This document shows positions 25,247 to 34,088 of a stretch of DNA of 64,000 nucleotides, piece by piece. A program made the translations under genes and the position numbers. Under the pieces are notes generated by a model, which was not told where the DNA came from, ran no database searches, and saw only the letters and a list, made by a program, of their open reading frames with translations. How positions within the stretch are numbered: position 1 is the first letter of the stretch; every line of letters begins with the position of its first letter. Source of the stretch: Candidatus Zixiibacteriota bacterium (GTDB lineage Bacteria; Zixibacteria; MSB-5A5; GN15; FEB-12); assembly GCA_024276275.1 (NCBI GenBank), contig JAJRXM010000036.1:1-64000 (forward strand). The letters are read 5' to 3'.

Positions 25247-26563
25247 ATGCACCCAAATAAGGCTTTCAAAACACTGTTATATAGTTTTCTCATTATTATT
25301 TTTTGCTCAGTAAACCTATTCGCACATGAAATGCATACCGGACAAAATAAAAGTTCAAGCATTGCTGCTGACGATAATGAATACTGTATAACAATGCATT
25401 CGCTTGGAAAATTAGTTTTGTCAGTAGGTGCTACAGGTTTTGGCGGACTAAGTTCATTGGCTTCATTAGGATTCAAAGACTGTTTTACTGGCGATGTTTT
25501 GAATTATATAGCTAGTGAATATCCGAAAGGTTCAGCTGTAGGAATGACCAATGGGGTATCAACTTGGTATGGAGGAGTTGTAGGCAGTGATAGTTTAGTA
25601 TCACAAAGTAACTATAGTGAATTTTACGGTCAATATGATAAGATAGTGAGGTCATCTATTGAAAGTTCACCATCCTTTTCATTAAAATCTGTGGCTGAAT
25701 TAGATTTAATATCAGTAACCGATGACACAACAGCAATAACCCGCCCACGATTTCCTTATCTAGATTACGATACTAGACCTCATAAACCACTAGGCTTACA
25801 TTTATCTAATACTTCGTATTCATGGTCATATGAATATACAGATGATTTTATTCTATTCGATTTAATGATTAAAAACGTTTCTTCTAAAATAATCAATGAT
25901 TTTTATTTTGCTTTTAATGCTTCCGCTGGAACAGGATATTCTACTTTCTTTGATGTTGACGGAAGAGACGATATTCTCGGTTTTTTGCAAAACTATACAT
26001 TAGAAGAAAGATGTGAAAGAAATGACAGTTTAAATATGATGTGGATAGCAGACGGTGACGGTGACCCTTATGAAGATGTATTTATAAAAAAACTATCTAT
26101 TATCAATGGAAAGTATTATCGCTCTGCTACCGATGTTTCAGGTGTTTTTTACCTGAGCGACTATGCTGCTAATATACGAGATGTAAAAACATCATATAAT
26201 TGGTGGGCTTCATCAAGTGATGATAACGCTTGGTTTATGCCTATTTCAAAAAAAAGCACACAACAATATTTCACTCGAAAAAATACACACCCTTTTGGAG
26301 ATAAAGACAGATATAGTATTATGACCAACAATGAAATAGATTATGACCAAATATTTACATCTACAATTTTACCTAATGATTCTATATGGAATTATCCAAA
26401 TCAAAAATATGCCAAAGATATTTCTGACGGTTTCTCTCCTTCTCAAGATGGCGACGGATGGGGACACACACCATATACTTTCTATCGGTCCGTTCGATAT
26501 GCCTCCCGGGGGAATTCTGAAAATTCCGTTTGCTTATGTTGCCGGAGAAAATTTCCATACTGA
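25247..26563 (+). CDS. Large secreted protein, N-terminal part of a frameshifted gene
   Basis: A signal peptide (LYSFLIIIFCSVNLFA) begins a protein of no recognised enzymatic family. The visible region is beta-rich with EF-hand-like acidic loops (IADGDGDPYED, FDVDGRDD), as often seen in long FCB secreted proteins. Real coding ends near 26482 at GDGWGHTPYTF; the remaining codons of this ORF are out of frame. The continuation LSIGPFDMPPGG lies in the next frame (ORF 26343-27833), so one base has been lost or two gained. The intact product would be about 860 residues ending in a FlgD/Por-like tail. AGGAGG precedes the ATG. Function unknown. Confidence 0.7.
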   Translation: MHPNKAFKTLLYSFLIIIFCSVNLFAHEMHTGQNKSSSIAADDNEYCITMHSLGKLVLSVGATGFGGLSSLASLGFKDCFTGDVLNYIASEYPKGSAVGMTNGVSTWYGGVVGSDSLVSQSNYSEFYGQYDKIVRSSIESSPSFSLKSVAELDLISVTDDTTAITRPRFPYLDYDTRPHKPLGLHLSNTSYSWSYEYTDDFILFDLMIKNVSSKIINDFYFAFNASAGTGYSTFFDVDGRDDILGFLQNYTLEERCERNDSLNMMWIADGDGDPYEDVFIKKLSIINGKYYRSATDVSGVFYLSDYAANIRDVKTSYNWWASSSDDNAWFMPISKKSTQQYFTRKNTHPFGDKDRYSIMTNNEIDYDQIFTSTILPNDSIWNYPNQKYAKDISDGFSPSQDGDGWGHTPYTFYRSVRYASRGNSENSVCLCCRRKFPY

Positions 26564-27833
26564 CCCGTCTAACGGTGACAATCTTCCTCTTTTCCCTGAA
26601 GCATATTATAACAATCTTGATTTTTCTGACCTTGCCAAAAACGCTCAATGGGCAAGATGGATTTATGACAACCCCGGGGTTGATACCGACGGTGATGGTG
26701 TTTTCGGTCGCTACACAATCTGTGTCTTAGATTCACAGCTTGTTGACAATGAATGGCAAATACTTGCTGCCGATACTTTTTGGTACCAAGGTGACGGTGT
26801 CCCTGACTGGCGAGCAGCAGGACCCCCACCTGCACCGTATCTTTGGTTAGAGCCTACTCTCAATGGAATAAGAATTCGGTTCAACGGTTCCCGTTCAGAA
26901 ACCGAAAAAGATATTTTTACACAGATTGCCGATTTTGAGGGATACAATATTTATTTCGGTCGTGATGAAAGAGAAGCATCTCTGTCGATAGTTGCCTCGT
27001 ATGATAACAAAAATTATGACAAATATATCTGGAACTCTACTGTCTCAAAATACATAGTCGAAGATATCCCATTGACACTTGAAGAAATTCGTTGTGCCTA
27101 TGCCGACAGTTGTAACGATAGTTTTTTTGACCCATTAAGTTACAGTCGTTCGAACCCATATTATAATGTTGATTCTATTTTTTATTTTGTCAAACATTCC
27201 TACAATGTTGTCGGTAATGCTATCGAAAAAGTTTATCCGAACGCACGAGACCCAAGATTGGTTCATGTAGATTCATTAGTTGATGACGACTATACAGAAG
27301 AAGGATATTTTAAGTTTTTTGAATACAGTTACTCGTTAGATAATTTGTTACCTACAATCGGTTACTGGATTAATGTAACTGCTTTTGATTTTGGTTCACC
27401 AAAGTCAGGTTTGCAGGCACTTGAAACATCTAAAACTATAAGCATTCAGAATGCATTTCCCCTGATAGATGCCGATGAATTATCGGGAGAACGGAAACAG
27501 GTGTATGTATATCCAAATCCATATCGAATTGACGCAGGCTATCGTGCATCGGGTTATGAAGGTCGCACCGAAGAAGACCGTCCTGACTACCGCGTACGTG
27601 AGCTGAATTTTGCCAATCTTCCACCGAGATGCGATATAAAGATATTCTCATTGGACGGTGATTTGGTTCGACACCTTTTGCATGACAAAGATATTTCCGA
27701 CCCGACTTATAACCATGACAGTTGGAATTTGATAACACGAAATACGCAGATGGTTGTAAGCGGGCTTTATTATTGGACTGTCGAGTTCCCTGACGGTGAG
27801 GTGCAGATGGGTAAGTTTGTGGTAATAATGTAG
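26343..27833 (+). CDS. Large secreted protein, C-terminal part of a frameshifted gene
   Basis: Continuation of ORF 25247-26563. The real coding begins near 26482 (LSIGPFDMPPGGILKIPFAY); the codons before that are out-of-frame noise. The protein has acidic calcium-loop-like DTDGDGVFGRY, then a Fibronectin-like beta region (WLEPTLNGIRIRFNGS). It ends with a FlgD-like tail: VYPNPYRIDAGY.. LPPRCDIKIFSLDGDLV..VSGLYYWTVEFPDGE. This tail type is common in FCB exported proteins without the NPFNP form. A long perfect inverted repeat follows 11 bases after the stop. Either a pseudogene or a sequence error. Confidence 0.7.
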   Translation: MTKYLHLQFYLMILYGIIQIKNMPKIFLTVSLLLKMATDGDTHHILSIGPFDMPPGGILKIPFAYVAGENFHTDPSNGDNLPLFPEAYYNNLDFSDLAKNAQWARWIYDNPGVDTDGDGVFGRYTICVLDSQLVDNEWQILAADTFWYQGDGVPDWRAAGPPPAPYLWLEPTLNGIRIRFNGSRSETEKDIFTQIADFEGYNIYFGRDEREASLSIVASYDNKNYDKYIWNSTVSKYIVEDIPLTLEEIRCAYADSCNDSFFDPLSYSRSNPYYNVDSIFYFVKHSYNVVGNAIEKVYPNARDPRLVHVDSLVDDDYTEEGYFKFFEYSYSLDNLLPTIGYWINVTAFDFGSPKSGLQALETSKTISIQNAFPLIDADELSGERKQVYVYPNPYRIDAGYRASGYEGRTEEDRPDYRVRELNFANLPPRCDIKIFSLDGDLVRHLLHDKDISDPTYNHDSWNLITRNTQMVVSGLYYWTVEFPDGEVQMGKFVVIM

Positions 27834-27844
27834 GTAGATTTTCT

Positions 27845-27877
27845 TTGTACCGACAGGGCATCGCCCTGTCGGTACAA
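27845..27877. terminator. Long perfect inverted repeat after the secreted protein gene
   Basis: TTGTACCGACAGGGC-ATC-GCCCTGTCGGTACAA, 15-bp perfect arms. It could terminate transcription, but no T-run follows, so a mobile or dispersed intergenic palindrome is equally likely. Confidence 0.55.
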
Positions 27878-28012
27878 TAAATATATCTTCTCATTTAAGA
27901 AATAGATAGAATTCATTTTTACTTCGTAGTTTTAAAGAATTTGACAATAAGGTAAAATTGTGTATCTTGATGTCAACAACAGATATATACTTTATAAAAA
28001 TCGGAGGAAAAG

Positions 28013-29077
28013 TTGAAAAATATCTTTCTAAGTGTTATTATTATATTAGCTCTAACGAGCACTATAAACGCAGTATCAAAATCTAACATTCAAGTCACAA
28101 AATCGCTTACTTCTATGCCACTCTCTTTTACAGCAAATAATGGACAATGGGATGAGAAAGTAAAATTTCGTGCTAATGCAGGTGGAGCGACAATGTGGTT
28201 TGCTGCAGATGGTGTCTACTACCAATTCACTCGTACAATTGATAGAGACCCAATCTCAGTTGTAGACAAGAGATATGGTATGTCTGATGACATGATGAAT
28301 CAAGAACCTGACTCCATCGAAACGATGATGATAAAAGCCAACTTTATGGGAGCAAATGTAAACCCTCAGATGGTTGGTGTTGACATGATTGACTACAAAT
28401 GCAATTACTTCATAGGAAACGACCAATCGAAATGGGCAACTGATGTTCCCAACTACACCTCTGTCATGTATGAACAAATTTATGACGGAATTGATTTGAA
28501 ATACTATGGTAATGGTACCCATATGGAATATGATTTTATTGTTGAACCTGGGGCTGATTTTTCACAAATTAAAATTCAATACGAAGGTGCTGAATCTATT
28601 GCTGTTAATGAAAATGGTCAATTAGTTGTCACAACGATGTGGGGTGAAGTTGTCGAGCAACGTCCTATAATTTATCAGATAGAAAATAATAATCGAATAT
28701 CTGTTAATGGAAGTTATCTTTTACAAGATGAAAATTCATTCTCATTTGAACTCTCGAACTACAACCCTTCACTCCCATTAGTCATCGACCCAGTTTTAGA
28801 ATATAGCACGTATTTGGGTGGTAGTGGTGATGAATTTGCATATAGCATCGTGGTAGATGCTAATGGTTCAGCATATATTATTGGAAAAACAATGTCTACA
28901 GACTTCCCAACAGAAAATCCATACAATGGAACTCTAACATCTCTTGATTTTGATGTTTTTATAACCAAGCTTAATAGAAATGGTAATTCTTTAATTTACA
29001 GCACTTTCTTTGGTGGTATTAAAGATGATTATGGAATGGACATTGCTTTAGATGGTACTGCATCAAGATGGAACTGA
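28013..29077 (+). CDS. SBBP-type beta-propeller secreted protein, N-terminal part (broken)
   Basis: It has a signal peptide (MKNIFLSVIIILALTSTINA), then the DUF7948-like domain that precedes SBBP repeats (FTANNGQWDEKVKFRANAGG.. YEQIYDGIDLKYYGNG.. YDFIVEPGADFSQIKIQY), then the start of SBBP propeller repeats (YSTYLGGSGDEFAYSIVVDANGSAYIIGKT, YSTFFGGIKDDYGMDIALD). The frame is lost just after the second repeat begins. Such proteins usually carry several more repeats before the sorting tail, which appears only 20 bases further on in another frame. Loss or assembly collapse of repeat units is likely. Function: extracellular or surface propeller, ligand unknown. Confidence 0.75.
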   Translation: MKNIFLSVIIILALTSTINAVSKSNIQVTKSLTSMPLSFTANNGQWDEKVKFRANAGGATMWFAADGVYYQFTRTIDRDPISVVDKRYGMSDDMMNQEPDSIETMMIKANFMGANVNPQMVGVDMIDYKCNYFIGNDQSKWATDVPNYTSVMYEQIYDGIDLKYYGNGTHMEYDFIVEPGADFSQIKIQYEGAESIAVNENGQLVVTTMWGEVVEQRPIIYQIENNNRISVNGSYLLQDENSFSFELSNYNPSLPLVIDPVLEYSTYLGGSGDEFAYSIVVDANGSAYIIGKTMSTDFPTENPYNGTLTSLDFDVFITKLNRNGNSLIYSTFFGGIKDDYGMDIALDGTASRWN

Positions 29078-29429
29078 TGATATTTTTGTAACTAAAATAA
29101 GTGCTGATATTCTTACAGATATTAAGGAAAACTATTTTGATAATTTACCGTCAGATTTTATTCTGTCACAAAATTATCCGAACCCGTTTAACCCGACCAC
29201 TACTATTGAATTTAATCTGGCAGCCAAGTCAAATGTAACTATTAATATTTACAATTTACTTGGACAGCAAGTAGAACAACTTGTCAATCAAGAATATTCG
29301 GCTGGAAATCACAAAGTGAGTTGGGATGGGACTACATCAAATGGTACTCAAGCTGCGACAGGAATGTATCTCTACCGAATAGAGGCAGACCATTTTGTCG
29401 AAACAAAAAAAATGTTGTTGTTAAAGTAG
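29052..29429 (+). CDS. SBBP protein, C-terminal remnant with QNYPNPFNP sorting domain (broken)
   Basis: Out of frame with 28013-29077. It begins in the last propeller piece (QDGTDDIFVTKISAD) and continues into a complete FlgD/Por-type C-terminal domain (LSQNYPNPFNPTTTIEFNL..LLGQQV..GMYLYRI..KKMLLLK). There is no ribosome binding site at its ATG, so it is a remnant, not an independent gene. Confidence 0.75.
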   Translation: MVLHQDGTDDIFVTKISADILTDIKENYFDNLPSDFILSQNYPNPFNPTTTIEFNLAAKSNVTINIYNLLGQQVEQLVNQEYSAGNHKVSWDGTTSNGTQAATGMYLYRIEADHFVETKKMLLLK

Positions 29430-29751
29430 TGTTTTGCTTAAACGCGAGACTTTCCTTATGTTTTTGTAGTGAACCGGCTTGACTGTTCCGAATACATGGC
29501 AGGTCTCAAAAGCGAGACCTTCCCTACAACCGACTCAGTGTCAAGTGCGGAGATGATTCACTTACACACCCCTTAATCCCCTCTTAAAAAGAGGGGAAAT
29601 GACAATTATAAAGACATTGTTCCACCTATCACAAAAAAGAGATGGCAGCCCTGTTCCCTACATATTTCTCTCAAACTAAAAACTTGACAACATACCTGTT
29701 TCTCTCGTTTCTTTTGTAAAAATAAATCATAATCAATACTTCGGAGAATTT
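29430..29751. other. Intergenic region with dispersed palindromes
   Basis: 322 bases with no gene. It has GGTCTC-AAAAGC-GAGACC (near 29492-29509) and CCCCTCTT-AAA-AAGAGGGG (29578-29596); the latter, with the preceding CACCCCTTAATCC, is a form seen repeatedly between genes in many bacteria. Confidence 0.55.
29578..29596. repeat. Intergenic palindrome CCCCTCTT-AAA-AAGAGGGG
   Basis: Perfect 8-bp arms around AAA, no T-run, preceded by CACCCCTTAAT. Likely a dispersed intergenic repeat. Confidence 0.6.
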
Positions 29752-30945
29752 ATGGCAGAAAATAAACCTGATAAGTTTGAACCGTTTATACCGGCATCAC
29801 AAAACATTGCCGAGGTAACCTGGAAAGCAATTATCCTCGGTGCTATTATCTCTGTTTTATTCGGATGTGCCAATGCATATCTTGGATTAAAATTTGGAAT
29901 GACGGTATCGGCTTCAATTCCGGCTGCTGTGATTTCGATGGCAGTACTTCGTTCTTTGTACGGTAAAAACGTTACCGTCCTTGAGAACAATATAGTCCAG
30001 ACTATCGGTTCGGCAGGTGAGTCACTTGCCGCGGGTATTATTTTTACCATACCGGCATTTTTTATATGGTCTGCCAATGAAACACTTGTCGCACAAGGTT
30101 ACAGTTACAATGTAACGCAAATGCATATATTCTGGTTATCGATACTCGGCGGTTCGCTTGGTATTCTATTAATGATACCTCTTCGAAAATATCTTGTCGA
30201 CCAGGAACATAAAAATTTGAAATTCCCTGAGGGTACCGCATGTGCCGAAATTATAATTGCCGGAGATGAAGGCGGGAGCAAAGCAAAATTAGTATTCACC
30301 GGTATCGGTGTCGGAGCTTTATATAAAGTTTGTATGAATATGCTCAAAGGGTGGTCGGAGTCTGTCAATTATGATTTCAAAGGTCTTTTTAAAGGTGGTA
30401 CTGTCGGTATTGATGCGACCCCTGCGTTGTTAGCGGTCGGGTATATTATCGGACCTCGCATCGCTGCTCTTATGCTTGCCGGTGCTGTCTTAGGATATTT
30501 AGGAATTTCGCCGCTTCTTGCTTTTATCGGCGACCAACTACCACCCGGAACAATAATTTCTCCGGGGTTGATTCCTCTTGCCGACATGGGGTCGGCAGAA
30601 CTTCGTAACTCCTATATTAAATATTTAGGTGTAGGTGCGGTAGCCGTCGGTGGGTTTATGTCTCTGATTAAATCACTTCCGGTGATTGTTACATCGTTTA
30701 AAAAAGGTTTTGAACAGATAATTAAAAAGTCCGGAGCTACTGACGACAGACCTCGTACAGATCAAGATTTACCTATGAAATGGGTCCTTTTGGGAGTAGT
30801 CGGTATTATTATCGCAATATGGATGCTGCCTGACATGGACCTTGATTTTCTCGGTGTAGTAATGGCGGTAATGTTCGGATTTTTCTTTGTAGTGGTATCT
30901 GCCCGTATTGTCGGTATTGTCGGGTCATCATCAAACCCTGTTTAG
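29752..30945 (+). CDS. OPT-family oligopeptide transporter, N-terminal part before an in-frame TAG
   Basis: N-terminal 397 residues of an OPT (oligopeptide transporter) family membrane protein. It starts PASQNIAEVTWKAIILGAIISVLFGCANAYLGLKFGMTVSASIP, a typical OPT start, followed by the GNNIVQTIGSAGES-type motif (ENNIVQTIGSAGESLA) and multiple helices. It ends at VGSSSNPV then TAG, and the same frame resumes with GMTIATLL. In OPT proteins this motif is normally SSSNPVSGMT, so the TAG stands where a Ser codon is expected; TCG or TCA to TAG explains it. Imports peptides or metal-siderophore complexes in the family; substrate here unknown. Confidence 0.85.
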   Translation: MAENKPDKFEPFIPASQNIAEVTWKAIILGAIISVLFGCANAYLGLKFGMTVSASIPAAVISMAVLRSLYGKNVTVLENNIVQTIGSAGESLAAGIIFTIPAFFIWSANETLVAQGYSYNVTQMHIFWLSILGGSLGILLMIPLRKYLVDQEHKNLKFPEGTACAEIIIAGDEGGSKAKLVFTGIGVGALYKVCMNMLKGWSESVNYDFKGLFKGGTVGIDATPALLAVGYIIGPRIAALMLAGAVLGYLGISPLLAFIGDQLPPGTIISPGLIPLADMGSAELRNSYIKYLGVGAVAVGGFMSLIKSLPVIVTSFKKGFEQIIKKSGATDDRPRTDQDLPMKWVLLGVVGIIIAIWMLPDMDLDFLGVVMAVMFGFFFVVVSARIVGIVGSSSNPV

Positions 30946-30948
30946 GGA

Positions 30949-31725
30949 ATGACGATTGCGACGTTGTTAGTAACCAGTACGATTTTAATATATTTTGGAG
31001 TAGACGGTGTTACCGGTATGGTCACGGCGATGTCAGTCGGTACGATAGTTTGTATTGCTGTCTGTATGTCAGGCGATATTGCCCAGGATTTAAAAACAGG
31101 GTATTTACTCGGTGCTACTCCTAAGAAACAGCAGCTTCTTGAATTTATCGGACTCTTCTTCCCCGCTTTGGCAATGGGAGCAATGATTTACCTTTTAAAT
31201 GATACATTCGGGTTTGTACAGATTGAAGGCTCGACTAGAGCTCCTCTTTTAGCCCCACAGGCAAATGTTATGGCAACAATAGTACAAGGCTTAATGCATT
31301 CAGAACTTCCGTGGGCTCCGATAATTGTCGGCGGTATGATTGCTCTTGCAGTTGAACTGCTGGGGATATCATCACTCCCGTTTGCTATCGGCTTGTATCT
31401 TCCGCTATCGCTTTCGACTCCGCTTATGACCGGTGGATTGGTTTCTATGCTTATTAAGAAAGTATCCAAAAAGGATGAATACAAAAAGAAAAATGAACAG
31501 GGAGTTTTGTTCGCCTCGGGAATTGTCGCAGGTGATGCATTGATAGGTGTAGCGGTGGCATTCATGATAGGACTTTGGGGTACATACGGTGAGTTTTATG
31601 ACAAACATGACGGAGCAATGAACACTTTGACAGGGTCATTTGGCCCATGGCTTTCATTGATAATGTTCTTTGGTTTGGCTGCTTTGCTCGGACATTTGGC
31701 GTATCGAGGATTTAAGAAGAAATAG
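30949..31725 (+). CDS. OPT-family oligopeptide transporter, C-terminal part after an in-frame TAG
   Basis: Continues in the same frame as 29752-30945 with only the TAG and one Gly codon between, so the full gene is 29752-31725 (about 657 residues, normal for the family). It contains the GDIAQDLKTGYLLGATPKKQQ motif characteristic of OPT proteins and about seven helices to LAYRGFKKK. No Shine-Dalgarno precedes the ATG at 30949, so independent translation is unlikely. Either a nonsense-inactivated gene, a sequence error, or amber readthrough. Confidence 0.85.
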   Translation: MTIATLLVTSTILIYFGVDGVTGMVTAMSVGTIVCIAVCMSGDIAQDLKTGYLLGATPKKQQLLEFIGLFFPALAMGAMIYLLNDTFGFVQIEGSTRAPLLAPQANVMATIVQGLMHSELPWAPIIVGGMIALAVELLGISSLPFAIGLYLPLSLSTPLMTGGLVSMLIKKVSKKDEYKKKNEQGVLFASGIVAGDALIGVAVAFMIGLWGTYGEFYDKHDGAMNTLTGSFGPWLSLIMFFGLAALLGHLAYRGFKKK

Positions 31726-31741
31726 TAAGCACAAAGTATTG

Positions 31742-31830
31742 GCAGACGAAGGCGTCTGCCATGCACAGAATGATACTGTCTTTTTTGGCAATCACTTATT
31801 ACTGGAACACACTTCGACAAGCTCAGTGTG
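31742..31830. repeat. Two intergenic palindromes downstream of the OPT gene
   Basis: GGCAGACG-AAGG-CGTCTGCC (about 31742-31761) and CACACT-TCGACAAGCTC-AGTGTG (31808-31830). The CTTCGACAAGCTCAGTG form is a common dispersed intergenic sequence in bacteria. Neither has a T-run. Confidence 0.55.
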
Positions 31831-31910
31831 ACTTATTATAAATACTGGCTCCGTTTTTTGTTATCTCAATAGACTTTGAAAAATTCAATATTGTTCTTAT
31901 ATTCTTATCT

Positions 31911-34085
31911 ATGAAACAATGGACAGCTGAAAATAAAACCGTACTGCTGATTTCGTGCTTTGCACTTTTGGTACGTATCGCATATCTGATTGAATTAAGC
32001 TATCAGCCTGATTTTTTACTGCCGATGGTTGATGAAAAATTTCATTGGCTATGGGCTGCCGATATTCTCAATAATTCTTTTTGGGGCGAAAGTTCATATT
32101 TTAGGGCTCCTCTGTATGGGTACTTTTTAGCCTTTTTATACTGGGTCAGTTCAGGTTCTATATTTATCTCAAAATTTCTGCAACTATTTTTATGTTTCTG
32201 GACAACGTTCTTTATTGTCAAAACTACCGAAAGTCTTTTTAAGAAACCGACTTCAGTTATTGCCGGTTTGATATACGCCTTTTATGGAACGCTGATATTT
32301 TATGAATCGATGTTTTTAATACCGGCTCTATTTCTTTTCTTTCTGACATGGGGACTTTATAGGATTATTCTTTATGCTGATAAAGATAATCTTAAATGCT
32401 GGCTAATCACCGGAATAATTTTTGGATTGGCGGCGATTTCAAGACCGAATATTTTATTAGTCATACCCTTTTTTATGCTTTGGCTCTTTTTTACTCTGAA
32501 CAGAACAAAACAAATTCTACAAAGAATAAAAATCCCGTTAGCTCTCTGTGCCGGATTACTGATTGTTATAACTCCGATTACAATTAGGAATGCTCTTGTT
32601 ACCGGTGAGTTTATTCTTATTTCATCTCAGGGGGGTATCAATCTCTATTTAGGTAACAATCAAAATGCCGACGGGCTGACAATGCTTATGCCGGACGTTG
32701 ACTTAGACGAGTCAGTCAGTTGGTCTGAGTTTGAAAACGTTACTCATAAAGCTGCTGAAAAAGAGACTGGAATTAAACTATCTGAAACAGAGGCATCATC
32801 ATTTTGGTCACAAAAAGCGGTAGCATTTATATTACAAAACCCCGAAAAGTTTTTAAATTTAGTTTGGAAAAAATCTGTCTATCTTGTAAGCGGGTTTGAA
32901 AATTCCGACAACGGTGATATTTATTATCATAGAAATAAATCAGTTATTTTTTCAGCTCTGCTTTGGCACAAACTAATCTATTTTCCGTTTGGACTTTTAT
33001 TACATTTAGCAATTGTCGGTTTTTATCTTTCCAGAAAAAAACGAAACAAGCTACTTCCTCTATACATTTACCTGCTTGCTTATATTCCGTCTATTGTATT
33101 ATTTTTAGTGACCGCAAGACATAGACTACCGTTGGTTCCGGTTTTGATAATCTTTGCATCTGTCGGGATATATTATCTTTACAAAGAATTTAATAACTTC
33201 AAAACAAAAGAATATATTATAAGTTTAGTTCTGTTAGTTCTATCTATCTTTCTATTTAATCAAAGATATTATGACCAAAAAGAAATCGGCGGTGTTAACG
33301 CGCAGTTCCAGATTTTCTTTAACGAGGGAATCCAGTTTGAAAAATTAGGAGATTTACCTAAGGCATTAGATGCCTACCGAAAAGCAGACAATAGCTTTCC
33401 AAACTCTGCGACTCTTCTCAACAACCTTGCGTATGTACAGTTTCGTTTGGCACAATATGAACAAGCAGAGAGTAATTTCAAAAGAGCTTTAAAACTTGAT
33501 AACTCTTTTGCCGCTACATATAACAACTATGGACTACTAAAACAAAAAACAGAAGAATTTGATTCAGCCTTACAGCTTTTCAGTAAATCTCTTGCTCTGT
33601 ATAAAAACAAAACAGATAAAAATGATAATATCAGTATGGTCTACTCTAACATCGCCGATTTATATGACCAAAAACAGGAGATGGACTCCGCCGGAAAGTA
33701 TTATATCTATGCTCTTTCTCAGAAGGAAATTTACTTAACTGCTGTCCCGAGAGCAGCGTCATTTTTTGCTCACGCTAAGATGTTTACAAAATCGGATTCA
33801 TTGTTTCAATCTGCCGATTCTCAAAATATTTTAAGTGCGTCTCACTTATTTAATTGGGGACTTTCGTATATGAAAAGAAACCAGATAGAGGACGGTATTT
33901 CTAAATTAAAAAAATGCGTTACACTGGATTCTAGATTTTTTCAGGCATATCATTTGATAGGCTATGGATTATATAAGACTGCAGCACCCAAAGATTCCAC
34001 CTTGTATTATCTGAACAAAGCATTGGAAATAAATCCTAATTTTAAGCAGGCTTTAGATTTAAAAAATGAAGTTATAAAAAAGTAA
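31911..34085 (+). CDS. Membrane glycosyltransferase (GT39/ArnT-like) fused to C-terminal TPR repeats
   Basis: 724 residues. The first ~440 form a polytopic membrane domain of the PMT/ArnT fold (GT-C), with an acidic first loop (MVDEKFHWLWAADILN, acidic residues expected for catalysis) and RAPLYGYFLAF, typical of PMT_2. Residues ~460-720 are at least five TPR units (ALDAYRKADNSFPNSATLLNNLAYVQFRLAQYEQAESNFKRAL.. AATYNNYGLLKQ.. LYYLNKALEINPNFKQAL). Such proteins move a sugar from polyprenyl-phosphate-sugar to lipid or protein acceptors. Convergent with the receiver-GGDEF gene. Acceptor unknown; the TPR part probably recruits it. Confidence 0.85.
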   Translation: MKQWTAENKTVLLISCFALLVRIAYLIELSYQPDFLLPMVDEKFHWLWAADILNNSFWGESSYFRAPLYGYFLAFLYWVSSGSIFISKFLQLFLCFWTTFFIVKTTESLFKKPTSVIAGLIYAFYGTLIFYESMFLIPALFLFFLTWGLYRIILYADKDNLKCWLITGIIFGLAAISRPNILLVIPFFMLWLFFTLNRTKQILQRIKIPLALCAGLLIVITPITIRNALVTGEFILISSQGGINLYLGNNQNADGLTMLMPDVDLDESVSWSEFENVTHKAAEKETGIKLSETEASSFWSQKAVAFILQNPEKFLNLVWKKSVYLVSGFENSDNGDIYYHRNKSVIFSALLWHKLIYFPFGLLLHLAIVGFYLSRKKRNKLLPLYIYLLAYIPSIVLFLVTARHRLPLVPVLIIFASVGIYYLYKEFNNFKTKEYIISLVLLVLSIFLFNQRYYDQKEIGGVNAQFQIFFNEGIQFEKLGDLPKALDAYRKADNSFPNSATLLNNLAYVQFRLAQYEQAESNFKRALKLDNSFAATYNNYGLLKQKTEEFDSALQLFSKSLALYKNKTDKNDNISMVYSNIADLYDQKQEMDSAGKYYIYALSQKEIYLTAVPRAASFFAHAKMFTKSDSLFQSADSQNILSASHLFNWGLSYMKRNQIEDGISKLKKCVTLDSRFFQAYHLIGYGLYKTAAPKDSTLYYLNKALEINPNFKQALDLKNEVIKK

Positions 34086-34088
34086 GTA

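Noticed and set aside
27436-27894. 152-codon minus-strand ORF spanning the end of the secreted protein gene and the palindrome
   Set aside because: Starts in antisense of a coding region and crosses a palindrome; no domain.
30943-30945. Genome-wide recoding of TAG as sense
   Set aside because: Citrate synthase, the TolB-like gene and others here end in TAG at sensible positions, so TAG is a normal stop.
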